Part shown: positions 16,692 to 24,639 of the stretch, piece after piece | How positions within the stretch are numbered: the first letter of the stretch is position 1 | Layout of the letters: the number at the start of each line of letters is the position of its first letter | Source of the DNA: a virus | DNA length: 64,000 nt | Virus record (IMG/VR): IMGVR_UViG_3300042731_008397 | Span: 1-64,000 of that record | Strand: one strand, 5' to 3' | Made by a program: the position numbers and the translations under genes | The notes under the pieces: generated by a model | What the model was told of the DNA's origin: nothing | Databases searched by the model: none | Seen by the model: the letters and a program-made list of their open reading frames with translations, nothing else

Positions 16692-17557
16692 AAATAATTC
16701 ATTTGTCGGATTTACATATCGGGCAAGGATGGAACTTGCTAAAATGTGAGTGGCTGGTACAGGGCTTGATTAAGATGTATGCAGGACTTGATCATGGTCT
16801 TGAAAACGGGAAGATTCCTGAAGATCAGGAATTTAAGATGCTCCCAATTATCATCATTACCGGGGATATTGTGGAAAGCGGCACTCAAAATCAATACCAG
16901 AGACTCCGTGAACTACTCCGTAATCTCCGAAATGTGGGCTTTGTTGTGTATGTCTGCCCAGGTAATCATGATTACGGGTTTAAAGGTAACTGGGCAATAC
17001 GAATCGCCTTAGAACGATTTGGTTTTTATGCTATGAATAGCACTTCCTGTCCTGACTTCCCCGTTGTTTATACAATAGTAGACCCAGGAGATCCGGATAA
17101 CGGCGTAGTCTTTATGTCAGTTGACTCAATGGCGGGTGAATTAGGCGGATTTGACGTGCTTTTTGCTCAAGGAGAGATAGGAGAGCAACAACGGGCAGAA
17201 ATCGCCGCATATTTAGAAGAGTTTGACCGTCCGAACCTTTATACGGTACTTTTCCTTCACCATCATCCATTTTATTACAACTTCTTTTTGAAGTTGAAGG
17301 ATGATCGGGCGTTTAAAGACCTTATTGCAGGAAAAGTAGACATCCTTCTATTCGGTCATAGACATGTGGATAAGAGATTGACTCGGAAAGAAATGAAATA
17401 TGACATTCCACTTATCCATGCGGCGGGCAGTACTGTTGATCTCCGGTTCGATACAAAAGGGAAAGCGTTCTTTGAATTTGCAGAAATAGACACCTGTGCC
17501 CTGGATGAACGATATGACGGGGAACTTATCAAAATGGTTCAACTTTATCCGGTTTAA
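16688..17557 (+). CDS. Calcineurin-like metallophosphoesterase
   Basis: 289 residues from the ATG after CAGGAGGAACAAAAGCA. All metal motifs are present: HLSDLHIG (Asp8, His10), ITGDIVESG, CPGNHDYG, LFLHHHPFYYN and ILLFGHRHVD. The family includes nucleases, phosphodiesterases and SbcD-like proteins; the substrate cannot be told. Length fits a single catalytic domain. No SbcC-type partner is adjacent. Confidence 0.85.
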   Translation: MKIIHLSDLHIGQGWNLLKCEWLVQGLIKMYAGLDHGLENGKIPEDQEFKMLPIIIITGDIVESGTQNQYQRLRELLRNLRNVGFVVYVCPGNHDYGFKGNWAIRIALERFGFYAMNSTSCPDFPVVYTIVDPGDPDNGVVFMSVDSMAGELGGFDVLFAQGEIGEQQRAEIAAYLEEFDRPNLYTVLFLHHHPFYYNFFLKLKDDRAFKDLIAGKVDILLFGHRHVDKRLTRKEMKYDIPLIHAAGSTVDLRFDTKGKAFFEFAEIDTCALDERYDGELIKMVQLYPV

Positions 17558-17571
17558 TATAAAAAAATAAC

Positions 17572-17600
17572 TTGACATTATCATACTTCATTTTTACACT
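17572..17600 (+). promoter_or_regulatory. Sigma70-type promoter
   Basis: TTGACA, 17 bases, TACACT, 20 bases before the ATG at 17621, which has AAAGGAGGGGGTAT. Confidence 0.7.
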
Positions 17601-17620
17601 GTTTAGAAAGGAGGGGGTAT

Positions 17621-17797
17621 ATGTCTTTTTTTCGATTTGTCAAGCCGTATCACTTATATAACCATCATTTCCTTATTCGGTATAGCTGGTGGGGGTCTCC
17701 CCCGTTTTGGGCAACAATACATTATCCAAATCGAAATTATCATGAACGGGTGACCGGAACCCGTCATCCGACATGGGAACGGCGAACCGCTCCCTAA
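17621..17797 (+). CDS. Small aromatic, basic 58-residue protein
   Basis: Starts MSFFRFVKPYHLYNHHFLIR; very rich in His, Tyr, Trp and Arg. A strong ribosome site and its own promoter support translation. Unknown. Confidence 0.5.
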   Translation: MSFFRFVKPYHLYNHHFLIRYSWWGSPPFWATIHYPNRNYHERVTGTRHPTWERRTAP

Positions 17798-17824
17798 AAA
17801 AGGAACGCAAACAAAGGAGAGAAA

Positions 17825-18118
17825 ATGAAAAACAGCCAAAAACACCAAGTAACAGGACAACTTATTGTCCGGGAAACCGGCATGGCCGCTAAAAATGCCG
17901 GGTTAGAAGGAGATGACAAAGACCTGTTTATGGTCTTTGGGGTTATCGCAGTTCCAAAAGACTCTCTTAAAGGAGAGCACCAATACCCAGTTGTTGGGAC
18001 TTCAGAAGTAACAACCGTTTCTTTAAACATGATGAGACTTATGGCAAACAACGTTGAAGAAAAGACCAAAGGTGCAAGTCCTGGCGGGCTTTTACTTCAA
18101 CCGATGTGGCAAGTATGA
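17825..18118 (+). CDS. Unknown 97-residue protein
   Basis: ATG after AAAGGAGAGAAA. Begins with a basic, Gln-rich segment then DLFMVFGVIAVPKDSL. Overlaps the methyltransferase start by four bases (ATGA), so likely a coupled partner. Unknown function. Confidence 0.6.
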   Translation: MKNSQKHQVTGQLIVRETGMAAKNAGLEGDDKDLFMVFGVIAVPKDSLKGEHQYPVVGTSEVTTVSLNMMRLMANNVEEKTKGASPGGLLLQPMWQV

Positions 18119-18822
18119 CCACATTAAAACGATATAAAACGATCCTCTGTGATTCACCGTGGCAGCCGCAGCCCGAGCAAGGAGGACGGGGAGCGGCTAA
18201 GAATCATTACGGGACAATGCCGACTCCCGATATATGCGCCTTACCGGTGATTAATCTGGCAGAGGATCAGGCTGTTCTTATCGCCTGGGGAATGTGGGCA
18301 ATGTTAGTTGACTGCCTTCTGACGATGTGGGCATGGGGCTTTTATCCGAAAACCGGATTCCCGTGGGTGAAGACAACAAGACGCCCGAAAATAGATTTAT
18401 TCGGGAAGCTTGATCTTGACTTTGCTTACGGAAACGGGCACTGGATTCGTGGTTCAACAGAGCCTGTCATCATTGCCCGCCGTGGTTATGCTCCGTGCCC
18501 ACATTCCCAATCAGCGGGGCTAATTTGGGATTATGATTTGTTTTTGGTAGCAAAAAGGACAAAAGTGCATAGCCGCAAACCGCCCGACATTTACGCCTAT
18601 GCAGAACAATTCCCTGGTCCTCATCTTGAGTTATTCGCCCGTGAAAAGAGAGAAGGTTGGGATTGTTTCGGAAACGATAAAGCCGTCAAGCCCCACTCTA
18701 TTGATTTGTCGGCGTATGATTTTGAAACTACTGAACGAGATGCCCGATATAAGGCGATCATGTATATCTATAGTCTATTCGGGCAAGAAGGAGCTTTCAA
18801 GAAACATGGGAACGTTACATGA
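18115..18822 (+). CDS. MT-A70-type adenine methyltransferase
   Basis: 235 residues. YKTILCDSPWQP carries the catalytic motif as DSPW instead of DPPW. The MT-A70 order follows: KNHYGTM, LIAWGMWAMLVDCLLTMWAW, GFYPKTGFPWVKT, GHWIRGSTEPVIIARRG, and HSRKPPDIYAYAEQFPGPHLEL with LFAREKREGWDCFGND at the end. Expected to make N6-methyladenine in DNA. The D-S-P-W change is conservative and may be active. No restriction enzyme nearby, so probably protective for phage DNA. Confidence 0.8.
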   Translation: MTTLKRYKTILCDSPWQPQPEQGGRGAAKNHYGTMPTPDICALPVINLAEDQAVLIAWGMWAMLVDCLLTMWAWGFYPKTGFPWVKTTRRPKIDLFGKLDLDFAYGNGHWIRGSTEPVIIARRGYAPCPHSQSAGLIWDYDLFLVAKRTKVHSRKPPDIYAYAEQFPGPHLELFAREKREGWDCFGNDKAVKPHSIDLSAYDFETTERDARYKAIMYIYSLFGQEGAFKKHGNVT

Positions 18823-19297
18823 CCTACAGATGGATTTATTAGACTGCCATGAAGAGACGTGGCAAGGACAGTTAGGTCGTGATCCTGACCGTTTTTGGGC
18901 GTTAGGCGGAATAATCGGTGATGTATTAGAGGAATTCGGGGGACGGCTTGGAGAATATGAAGGCATGGGACATCAAACCATTACGTTCTCTATTCGATTA
19001 AATGACGGGACACCTGCTACCTTAAAGTTCAGAGAATATGATTATGTCGGGTGGGAAATTCCTGAATCTGAGCATGTATTACAGCCGTTATTTGGGCCGT
19101 TTTACCGAAATGATTTTATTTTTGATGTGTTCCCGTATGCGGAACGGATAGGAGAAATTAGATTGCTTCAATTAGAAAAGCTTATTGTCCAGATAGAGGC
19201 TGAAGGGTTGCCTACGTTGGATATGAAACCAGAAAATGTCGGCTGGCATGATGCCCGCTGGCAGGTCACGGATACGGAATGTGTTCTTGCAAACTAA
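18806..19297 (+). CDS. Unknown 163-residue protein
   Basis: ATG after AAGAAGGAGCTTTCAAG within the end of the methyltransferase gene; longer starts are out of context. Contains SIRLNDGTPATLKFREYDYV and MKPENVGWHDARW. Unknown. Its stop sits just before the tRNA. Confidence 0.6.
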   Translation: MGTLHDLQMDLLDCHEETWQGQLGRDPDRFWALGGIIGDVLEEFGGRLGEYEGMGHQTITFSIRLNDGTPATLKFREYDYVGWEIPESEHVLQPLFGPFYRNDFIFDVFPYAERIGEIRLLQLEKLIVQIEAEGLPTLDMKPENVGWHDARWQVTDTECVLAN

Positions 19298-19373
19298 GAT
19301 TGGGTCGCCAAGTGGCTTAAGGCAGGGGACTGCAAATCCCTTATCGCGGGTTCAAATCCCGCCCCAATCTCCA
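19298..19373 (+). tRNA. tRNA-Cys (GCA), CCA encoded
   Basis: Acceptor GATTGGG/CCCAATC, D-arm GCCAAGTGGCTTAAGGC, anticodon stem-loop GGGGA-CTGCAAA-TCCCT with GCA, T-arm GCGGG-TTCAAAT-CCCGC, discriminator T and encoded CCA. 76 bases, all stems paired. Confidence 0.93.
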
Positions 19374-19385
19374 AAAAGGAGAGTT

Positions 19386-19664
19386 ATGAATAAACAGCAT
19401 AAAATAGAATGGGAAGTCTTACATTACGGGCAAATACGGAAATATACCGACTCCATTTACCGATACAAAATTGTTAGTGACCTTCCAGAAAAGGATGTCA
19501 AGCGGTTCTGTGTAACATTTTTGTATCCAGCAAAACACGAAGCCCCAAATGGACGCTATAATGGGGCAAGCCAATTCCCCTTCGGGTTAGATTCTTATTA
19601 TAAATTTGTCAAAACAGACGAGAACACGTATGAATATACCGTTTGTAGACCATATACCGGGTAA
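19386..19664 (+). CDS. Unknown 92-residue protein
   Basis: ATG after AAAAAGGAGAGTT, 12 bases behind the tRNA. Begins MNKQHKIEWEVLHYGQIRKY. Beta-rich, unknown. Confidence 0.55.
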   Translation: MNKQHKIEWEVLHYGQIRKYTDSIYRYKIVSDLPEKDVKRFCVTFLYPAKHEAPNGRYNGASQFPFGLDSYYKFVKTDENTYEYTVCRPYTG

Positions 19665-19669
19665 ATAGA

Positions 19670-19756
19670 ATGATAACAAAAGGCATTATGATTTGTTTAG
19701 TGATAGTTGCCGTTTGCGTAATTGCCGGGATTCTAAGGGAGATTTTCAGCGGATAA
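19670..19756 (+). CDS. Single-pass membrane micro-ORF
   Basis: 28 residues, MITKGIMICLVIVAVCVIAG, one membrane segment. TAATG overlap with the next gene; weak ribosome site. Plausible coupled small membrane protein. Confidence 0.4.
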   Translation: MITKGIMICLVIVAVCVIAGILREIFSG

Positions 19757-20058
19757 TGGAACAACTTTCTTTCTTTATACAACCTGATCCGACCCCGGAG
19801 CTTCTCCCGTTAGATGAGTATGATATGGTTATTGATATGATAAGCGGGGGAAAAGACAGTACCGGGCAGACTCTCCATATTATGGATTTAGGCGTCCCTG
19901 CTCACAAAATATGGTTATGGCATCAGGCAGTAGACGGGAAAGAAGAGTTTCATAAACCGTTTTTTGACTGGCAAGTTACAGAAGGTTATGTCGAGGCGCT
20001 TGCCCGTCATTGGGAGCTTCCTGCCGGGGCGTTTGGCTCAGGAGGAGGAGCTATATGA
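19756..20058 (+). CDS. PAPS-reductase-like PP-loop protein, N-terminal part only
   Basis: 100 residues. YDMVIDMISGGKDSTGQTLH holds the SGGKDS PP-loop of adenine-nucleotide alpha hydrolases, followed by the usual KIWLWHQAVDG and TEGYVEALARHWELPAG. Phage PAPS-reductase-like proteins usually run on for 150 or more residues; here a stop comes soon after, overlapping a lipoprotein start. Phage relatives occur in DNA phosphorothioation-type or unknown roles. A truncated protein is likely inactive or needs a partner. Confidence 0.6.
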   Translation: MEQLSFFIQPDPTPELLPLDEYDMVIDMISGGKDSTGQTLHIMDLGVPAHKIWLWHQAVDGKEEFHKPFFDWQVTEGYVEALARHWELPAGAFGSGGGAI

Positions 20059-20219
20059 AACAATGGTTTTTAACAGTGCTTTGTGTATTTTCTGTCGGGT
20101 GTTACCCGATTTCACCGTTAAACCCGTTTCTAATCGAAAATATTGGGCGGGAATTGATTCAGGAAGAAGATGGTACCGAAATTATCATTCTTTTCCATGA
20201 TGATGACACCCGTTGTTAG
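20055..20219 (+). CDS. Small lipoprotein
   Basis: 54 residues, KQWFLTVLCVFSVGC with lipobox SVGC, then YPISPLNPF. Start overlaps the PP-loop stop with AGGAGGAGGAGCTAT upstream. Function unknown. Confidence 0.6.
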   Translation: MKQWFLTVLCVFSVGCYPISPLNPFLIENIGRELIQEEDGTEIIILFHDDDTRC

Positions 20220-20221
20220 GC

Positions 20222-20398
20222 ATGAATGAGTTTACTTTTGAAGTTTCTGGTTTCCCTTATACAGAAGGGACGGATGAATTTCATTTCAAGATTTCAGTCC
20301 ATGCGGCTGACCGAGACCGGGCAAAAGAGCTTATAGAGTTCCTGGTTGCGGGAGAATGGGAGACCGATATTTACGATGAAGGGGAAGGTGGCTATTAA
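20222..20398 (+). CDS. Small acidic 58-residue protein
   Basis: MNEFTFEVSGFPYTEGTDEF; ferredoxin-like strand-helix pattern typical of small phage proteins. Overlaps the next ATG by one base. Unknown. Confidence 0.5.
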   Translation: MNEFTFEVSGFPYTEGTDEFHFKISVHAADRDRAKELIEFLVAGEWETDIYDEGEGGY

Positions 20399-20634
20399 TG
20401 TGGATGTTTTGCGAAGATGCCCCGCGTGGCGGGATGCCTGAAGAGCCCTGGGCAGTTTTAAACGAGTGGTTTTCTTCTGAGGCTGAATACAATCTCCTTT
20501 ATTTTTGGGAGAATAACGGGACTTTTTATGTCGTTTGTGAAAAGTCAAGTCGGCTTTACTTCTTGAGACTGTTCAAAATACAAAAGACGTGGAACATCTC
20601 TCAAGATTGGGTTTACTTTATCAATACACCGTAA
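20398..20634 (+). CDS. Unknown 78-residue protein
   Basis: ATG overlaps the previous TAA. Rich in Trp, Tyr and Phe. Unknown; tightly packed in a rightward run. Confidence 0.5.
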   Translation: MWMFCEDAPRGGMPEEPWAVLNEWFSSEAEYNLLYFWENNGTFYVVCEKSSRLYFLRLFKIQKTWNISQDWVYFINTP

Positions 20635-20677
20635 ACTACTCGGCTTTAAAAAACCGGGTCTCCTTGCGCCGAATTTC

Positions 20678-21109
20678 ATGAAACAGGAAACAACAAATTG
20701 GAGAGGAAGAATAACGCTCCGGTGTGTCTTCTGGTATATCAGAAGAGTCTTAAAAGAGGTCTGGTGGTTACCCCATTGGAAGGTAGAAGTTGACAACGGA
20801 AGGCGATGTCGAATTGAAGTTGAAAACGATTTTGAAGCCAGGATCGCCCGTCTTGAGGAACTTGTCTTGAGACAATCCGGGATTGGGTTAGATGTTAGCC
20901 CGCGTTCCGGGAATACGATTATGATCCTTTTCTCAAGAGTGGGGGGCGGGCAAATTCGTTTTATTCCGACAACCATTCAATCATTACAGGACTTTGAACA
21001 TGAATACCGGATGTTACGGGAGAGGTACGGACTACCTGGTTCACCTTATGTGGATGAAAACCCCATGAATCCCGTAGTATCCAGATATTTAGAGGAACAT
21101 GAAGTATAA
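20678..21109 (+). CDS. Unknown 143-residue protein
   Basis: ATG at 20678 without a strong ribosome site. Basic N-terminus, central EARIARLEELVLRQSGIG helix. Unknown. Overlaps the next start. Confidence 0.5.
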   Translation: MKQETTNWRGRITLRCVFWYIRRVLKEVWWLPHWKVEVDNGRRCRIEVENDFEARIARLEELVLRQSGIGLDVSPRSGNTIMILFSRVGGGQIRFIPTTIQSLQDFEHEYRMLRERYGLPGSPYVDENPMNPVVSRYLEEHEV

Positions 21110-21320
21110 CCTATTACCCTGTAAACATTGTGGGAGAAAACCCGCGATCGGACAGCCGCATGACATAGACATCCGAAAAATTTACCACCTATGCGATAAG
21201 CTTTGTGTAGAGATCCGAGTTTTCCCGCCACATGAACAGGAGATGGTTGACTTTTGGAACGCAGCCAATTCCGAAAAAGACCATCAGGAGGATAACAATG
21301 CCGTTACCAATAGATTTTGA
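21099..21320 (+). CDS. Lar-like restriction-alleviation zinc protein
   Basis: 73 residues. LLPCKHCGRKP at the N-terminus and VDFWNAAN near the end give the layout of the Lar family (CPFCG near the start, a later Cys pair, then IxxWN). LCDKLCVEI may supply the second metal pair. Lar relatives modulate type I restriction. Assignment rests on motif layout only. Confidence 0.5.
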   Translation: MKYNLLPCKHCGRKPAIGQPHDIDIRKIYHLCDKLCVEIRVFPPHEQEMVDFWNAANSEKDHQEDNNAVTNRF

Positions 21321-21522
21321 CTTTGAATCCGATGAAACGCTCCGCTGCAAAGGGAAACCAAATACTGATAAAGCGGATGCAGAAGGAGAATATTTCGGGA
21401 ATTTTTTCGTCAAGGATAGATGGTGGGCTCTTGTTTTGTGGGACGGAGAAGAAGATCCGGACTTATTTAAAGCGGAACTTTTGTTAGTCGAAACAAAACA
21501 GTGGAAGCCCTTAAAAAGCTAA
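21298..21522 (+). CDS. Small 74-residue protein
   Basis: ATG after CAGGAGGATAACA inside the end of the Lar-like gene. Begins MPLPIDFDFESDETLRCKGK. Unknown; next gene has GGAGG just before its start. Confidence 0.55.
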   Translation: MPLPIDFDFESDETLRCKGKPNTDKADAEGEYFGNFFVKDRWWALVLWDGEEDPDLFKAELLLVETKQWKPLKS

Positions 21523-21536
21523 ATGGAGGTATGCTT

Positions 21537-22361
21537 ATGAGTGCCCACTTTTTGCTCCGGGAAGAAATTGATCCGGAGTTCACGAATTCTCATATCTGGC
21601 GGGGATACTGCTATGATAAAGATAGTTTCCCTCAATCTCTTTGTTATGAAGAACCGACATATTCAAAGGCAAGGGTCTATATGCAAGACCACCATATGGC
21701 TGATCCTGCCGATGTTTTGGGAATTCAACCGTTAATGTTTCAACCTATAGAGTTTGATGACCTGAAGACGGCGGTTTGGTTGAATATTGTCGGGACTTAT
21801 GCCGGAAAACGGGCAGTCGAAGTCGCCGTTGCTGGAAAACTTTCACTTTTATTGGTTCCTACAGAACTCCATACTTATGCGTGGCTTCTGGCGCAATATG
21901 CCCATTTATACGAATTACCGGCAGTGGTCATTTCTCAAAAATTCGCCCGGAAAGACTTCTGGAAAAATCAGGAAGCGTTCCATCTTATGGTCGAAGTTGG
22001 CGGATTATCTCCTCAGAACACGGCAGAAAACAGGTTTACCGCCGCTATGCGGGAATTCCGATTAAAAGATCACCAAGACATGTTAAAACGTATTGACGGG
22101 ATGTTAACAGCTTCCTACAGGGGCGGGGATTTAGATCTGGATGCTGGAAAATTCTTACAACTTTCTAAAGAACGTTTTGACCTTTCTGAGACTGTTGTCA
22201 AACAAGTTTGTCAAATCGGACGGGTTATTGCTAATTTAGCCCAAAGTCAAAAGATTCTGAGTGAACATATCCTTGAGGCAGTTCACTTCAAACGATTAAC
22301 AGACTTTCCAGTCGGTGATTATGCGGCGTGGAAACACCAACATATTGCTTCCGACTGTTAA
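21537..22361 (+). CDS. Unknown 274-residue protein
   Basis: ATG at 21537 is 8 bases from GGAGG; the ATG at 21531 is too close. Contains YTGKRAVEVAVAGKL-like and HTYAWLLAQYAHLYELPAVV segments; could be an alpha/beta enzyme domain. No family recognised. The C-terminus overlaps the next ORF. Confidence 0.6.
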   Translation: MSAHFLLREEIDPEFTNSHIWRGYCYDKDSFPQSLCYEEPTYSKARVYMQDHHMADPADVLGIQPLMFQPIEFDDLKTAVWLNIVGTYAGKRAVEVAVAGKLSLLLVPTELHTYAWLLAQYAHLYELPAVVISQKFARKDFWKNQEAFHLMVEVGGLSPQNTAENRFTAAMREFRLKDHQDMLKRIDGMLTASYRGGDLDLDAGKFLQLSKERFDLSETVVKQVCQIGRVIANLAQSQKILSEHILEAVHFKRLTDFPVGDYAAWKHQHIASDC

Positions 22362-22629
22362 CAGGGAGGGACGTGTAAGCCAAGAAGCCCGGGGGAAAAT
22401 ACCCAAACTGCGGGGAGAAGAAGAATATAATGCCGAAATTCATGTGCCAGATGATTCCCGTCAAGTCCAGGCTCTCTTTAAAAACGGGGTTTCCGTAATT
22501 GCTTGCTGGAATGGAATGCACTGGATTACTCCGTATGGAAGAGCAGGAACCCGTGGAGTGGGCACTATTGTAGCCTGGAAAGAAATCTTTTGGGAAAGTG
22601 ATTTTTTTCAAGATGAAGGATGGGAGTAA
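22321..22629 (+). CDS. Unknown 102-residue protein
   Basis: ATG at 22321 inside the previous gene (a GTG at 22315 is possible). VQALFKNGVSVIACWNGMHW and RGVGTIVAWKEIFWES. Unknown beta-rich. Confidence 0.5.
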   Translation: MRRGNTNILLPTVNREGRVSQEARGKIPKLRGEEEYNAEIHVPDDSRQVQALFKNGVSVIACWNGMHWITPYGRAGTRGVGTIVAWKEIFWESDFFQDEGWE

Positions 22630-22653
22630 TATCCCAAACAACGGGAGGTAATT

Positions 22654-22896
22654 ATGTTCATACAAGAAGGAATTAGGACGGGCAAAGATGTCCCGAAACA
22701 AGAAATGGAAAGACTTTCAATTTTATCGGACACTGGGGAATGTCTTTTTCATCTCAGGCTCAAGAAAGACGGAACACTTGAAATTGAAGGCGGGATGACT
22801 TGCAAACACGAAGGGAAAGTCCTGATGGAAAGCCTTGTTATCGAACCCCTTACCCATAGCCGAATTTTTGTTAACCGTATTGAGTATAAGGAGTGA
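22654..22896 (+). CDS. Unknown 80-residue protein
   Basis: ATG after ACGGGAGGTAATT. MFIQEGIRTGKDVPKQEMER; unknown. Five bases before the next gene. Confidence 0.55.
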   Translation: MFIQEGIRTGKDVPKQEMERLSILSDTGECLFHLRLKKDGTLEIEGGMTCKHEGKVLMESLVIEPLTHSRIFVNRIEYKE

Positions 22897-22900
22897 AAAC

Positions 22901-23434
22901 ATGGCGGAACAACTTACAATGTTTAATGATTTGACTACCCAGGTCTTGCAGGACTCCCCGATGCCAGAAGATTTTGAGTCGCCTGAATTTAGGATACACT
23001 CTGAGCTTTTCCCACCAAATGGGGATTGGACCGCTGATGACCTGAACGTGTATAAACGAATTGATGCCATGTTACGGGCGGGGATGTCGCCTAAATATGT
23101 AACAATGTTATTTGCCGTATTTATGCCTGCTTCCGGGTTAACCACGGAGCAATTGAATTATTTTGGGGCTCCGATAGTTACCCATAGCTGGATGTGGGCA
23201 GACTCGTTAAAATCAATTCCGTGGCTCTGTGATGCTATTTACCGGGAAAGGTTGATCCTGATTTTCGAGGAGAAATATAATCTGGATCTGAAAAACGCCC
23301 GATATGGAACTGAGGCAGAGGCGTTAGCGTGTTGTTTAACCGCCTCAGCGGAAGCCCCTCTTTCTCATAACATGACCCAAATCCATTGTTGGGCTTTTCG
23401 GCGGATTCTCAACCGGTATGGTATCGGGACATAG
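22901..23434 (+). CDS. Unknown 177-residue protein
   Basis: ATG after AAGGAGTGAAAAC; longer start rejected. Begins MAEQLTMFNDLTTQVLQDSP, helical, with KRIDAMLRAGMSPKYVTMLF. Possible DNA-binding or replication accessory by its style but no motif proves it. Confidence 0.55.
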   Translation: MAEQLTMFNDLTTQVLQDSPMPEDFESPEFRIHSELFPPNGDWTADDLNVYKRIDAMLRAGMSPKYVTMLFAVFMPASGLTTEQLNYFGAPIVTHSWMWADSLKSIPWLCDAIYRERLILIFEEKYNLDLKNARYGTEAEALACCLTASAEAPLSHNMTQIHCWAFRRILNRYGIGT

Positions 23435-23469
23435 GATTTGCCGAAATCAACCAAATGATGGGAGAGAAG

Positions 23470-23607
23470 ATGCCTGAAACACTATCTATCGGAGAGGAAC
23501 AGTCTTACCGGGAACTATTACGAGAAATCAGAAAAAAAGTCACCAAAGAAACATACGGAATCGCCTCAAGGCGGCGAAAGAAAGGAGCAAATAATGGGAG
23601 AAATTAG
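23470..23607 (+). CDS. Small 45-residue protein
   Basis: ATG after GGGAGAGAAG. Short helical, basic end (RRRKKGANNGRN). Overlaps the next gene. Start uncertain (23455 or 23458 possible). Confidence 0.4.
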   Translation: MPETLSIGEEQSYRELLREIRKKVTKETYGIASRRRKKGANNGRN

Positions 23608-24022
23608 TGTATTAAAACAGTTTGTCAGTTTGGCTAAAAGAATGATGGATGAGAATGGCTGTTACCCGTTTCCGGGAATTCTGAAGAAATCGGACGGAAC
23701 GCTTGAGGTTCAATCGTTTATGTGCCAACCGGATGAGATGTTTCGCCGGGTAACGGAGCTTGTCAGCCGCTTTGATTTTGAAGAAGAAATCTTTGGACTG
23801 GATTGCTATACGAAAGAAGGTCAAGGTACAGAGCTTGACTCTTGTGTGGTGATCTTTCATGTAAAACGAGGATCGCCTACGAATTTGGGCGTTTTGGAAT
23901 ACCAATGGGATCAAGAAGAAGGGAAAGCAAGAACAAAACCCGTGAACTGGGAAAATAAGTTCTGGAATGAGGCGTATGCTGCCGTCAAAACTCAATTTAA
24001 CAAAATCACATTAGGTATTTAG
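23594..24022 (+). CDS. Unknown 142-residue protein
   Basis: ATG after AAAGGAGCAAATA. MGEISVLKQFVSLAKRMMDE, then GCYPFPGILKKSDGTLEVQS. Unknown. Followed by hairpin element E6. Confidence 0.55.
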   Translation: MGEISVLKQFVSLAKRMMDENGCYPFPGILKKSDGTLEVQSFMCQPDEMFRRVTELVSRFDFEEEIFGLDCYTKEGQGTELDSCVVIFHVKRGSPTNLGVLEYQWDQEEGKARTKPVNWENKFWNEAYAAVKTQFNKITLGI

Positions 24023-24077
24023 TAGACGAAAGCCCAGGTTTCGGGTATAGTAATGTCCAGACGTAAAAATGGCGACC

Positions 24078-24172
24078 AGATTTCAATTCTAAGGACTCGG
24101 AACGCCAACCCCTATGAAGATATTCGGAAGAAATTTCAAACGATTTTGGAGGGTATTCTGAGCGCCAGAGCT
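24078..24172 (+). repeat. Dispersed intergenic hairpin element E6 (degenerate)
   Basis: GATTTCAATTCTAAGGACTC, then CCAACCCCTATGAAG without a full partner, and TCTGAGCGCCAGAG. It matches the family at both ends but has lost the first hairpin. Confidence 0.55.
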
Positions 24173-24205
24173 ATAAATTTTTAATCTGCGAAGGACATTT
24201 TTATC

Positions 24206-24400
24206 ATGCCAGTTGTAGTTAGATACCGACCTGTTAAATCCCGGAAAAGAGGGAACTGGGCTATAGTTAATAAGAGAACCGGGCGGATCGAAGGCCGCTC
24301 AAAAACAGAATCAAAGGCGAAAGCCGCCGCACGGGTAAGAAATGGCATCGCGGCAGGAACGTTTCGTCCGAAAACAATACGGAGACAAAAAGGTGGCTAA
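24206..24400 (+). CDS. Small basic 64-residue protein
   Basis: MPVVVRYRPVKSRKRGNWAI; strongly basic with an Ala-rich helix (KAKAAARVRNG). Likely nucleic-acid binding. Overlaps the next frame. Confidence 0.55.
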   Translation: MPVVVRYRPVKSRKRGNWAIVNKRTGRIEGRSKTESKAKAAARVRNGIAAGTFRPKTIRRQKGG

Positions 24401-24626
24401 TCTTTTACATCGTTTGATCTTAACTCATCCCGTGGCTTTAAGCTATGTCCTGTCTTTTGTCTTCCTTATGGGTCTTTACATTTTAGGGTTTGGTCTGGGT
24501 CTTTACAGTATCCTTACCCCTTGTCCCCGCCACATGGATTGGTCTTTTTGGATAATTGGTCACGGAACTTTAGAAATACCAATATTGGGTTGGAAACGGA
24601 TCAGAAAGTGGTACTTCAAATTATAA
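24342..24626 (+). CDS. Small membrane protein
   Basis: 94 residues: basic start, one long hydrophobic segment (VALSYVLSFVFLMGLYILGF) extending to about residue 60, then a weaker aromatic segment. Ends 13 bases before the Cas12-like gene, so it may share its transcript. Function unknown. Confidence 0.5.
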   Translation: MASRQERFVRKQYGDKKVANLLHRLILTHPVALSYVLSFVFLMGLYILGFGLGLYSILTPCPRHMDWSFWIIGHGTLEIPILGWKRIRKWYFKL

Positions 24627-24639
24627 AGGAGATAGCTTT

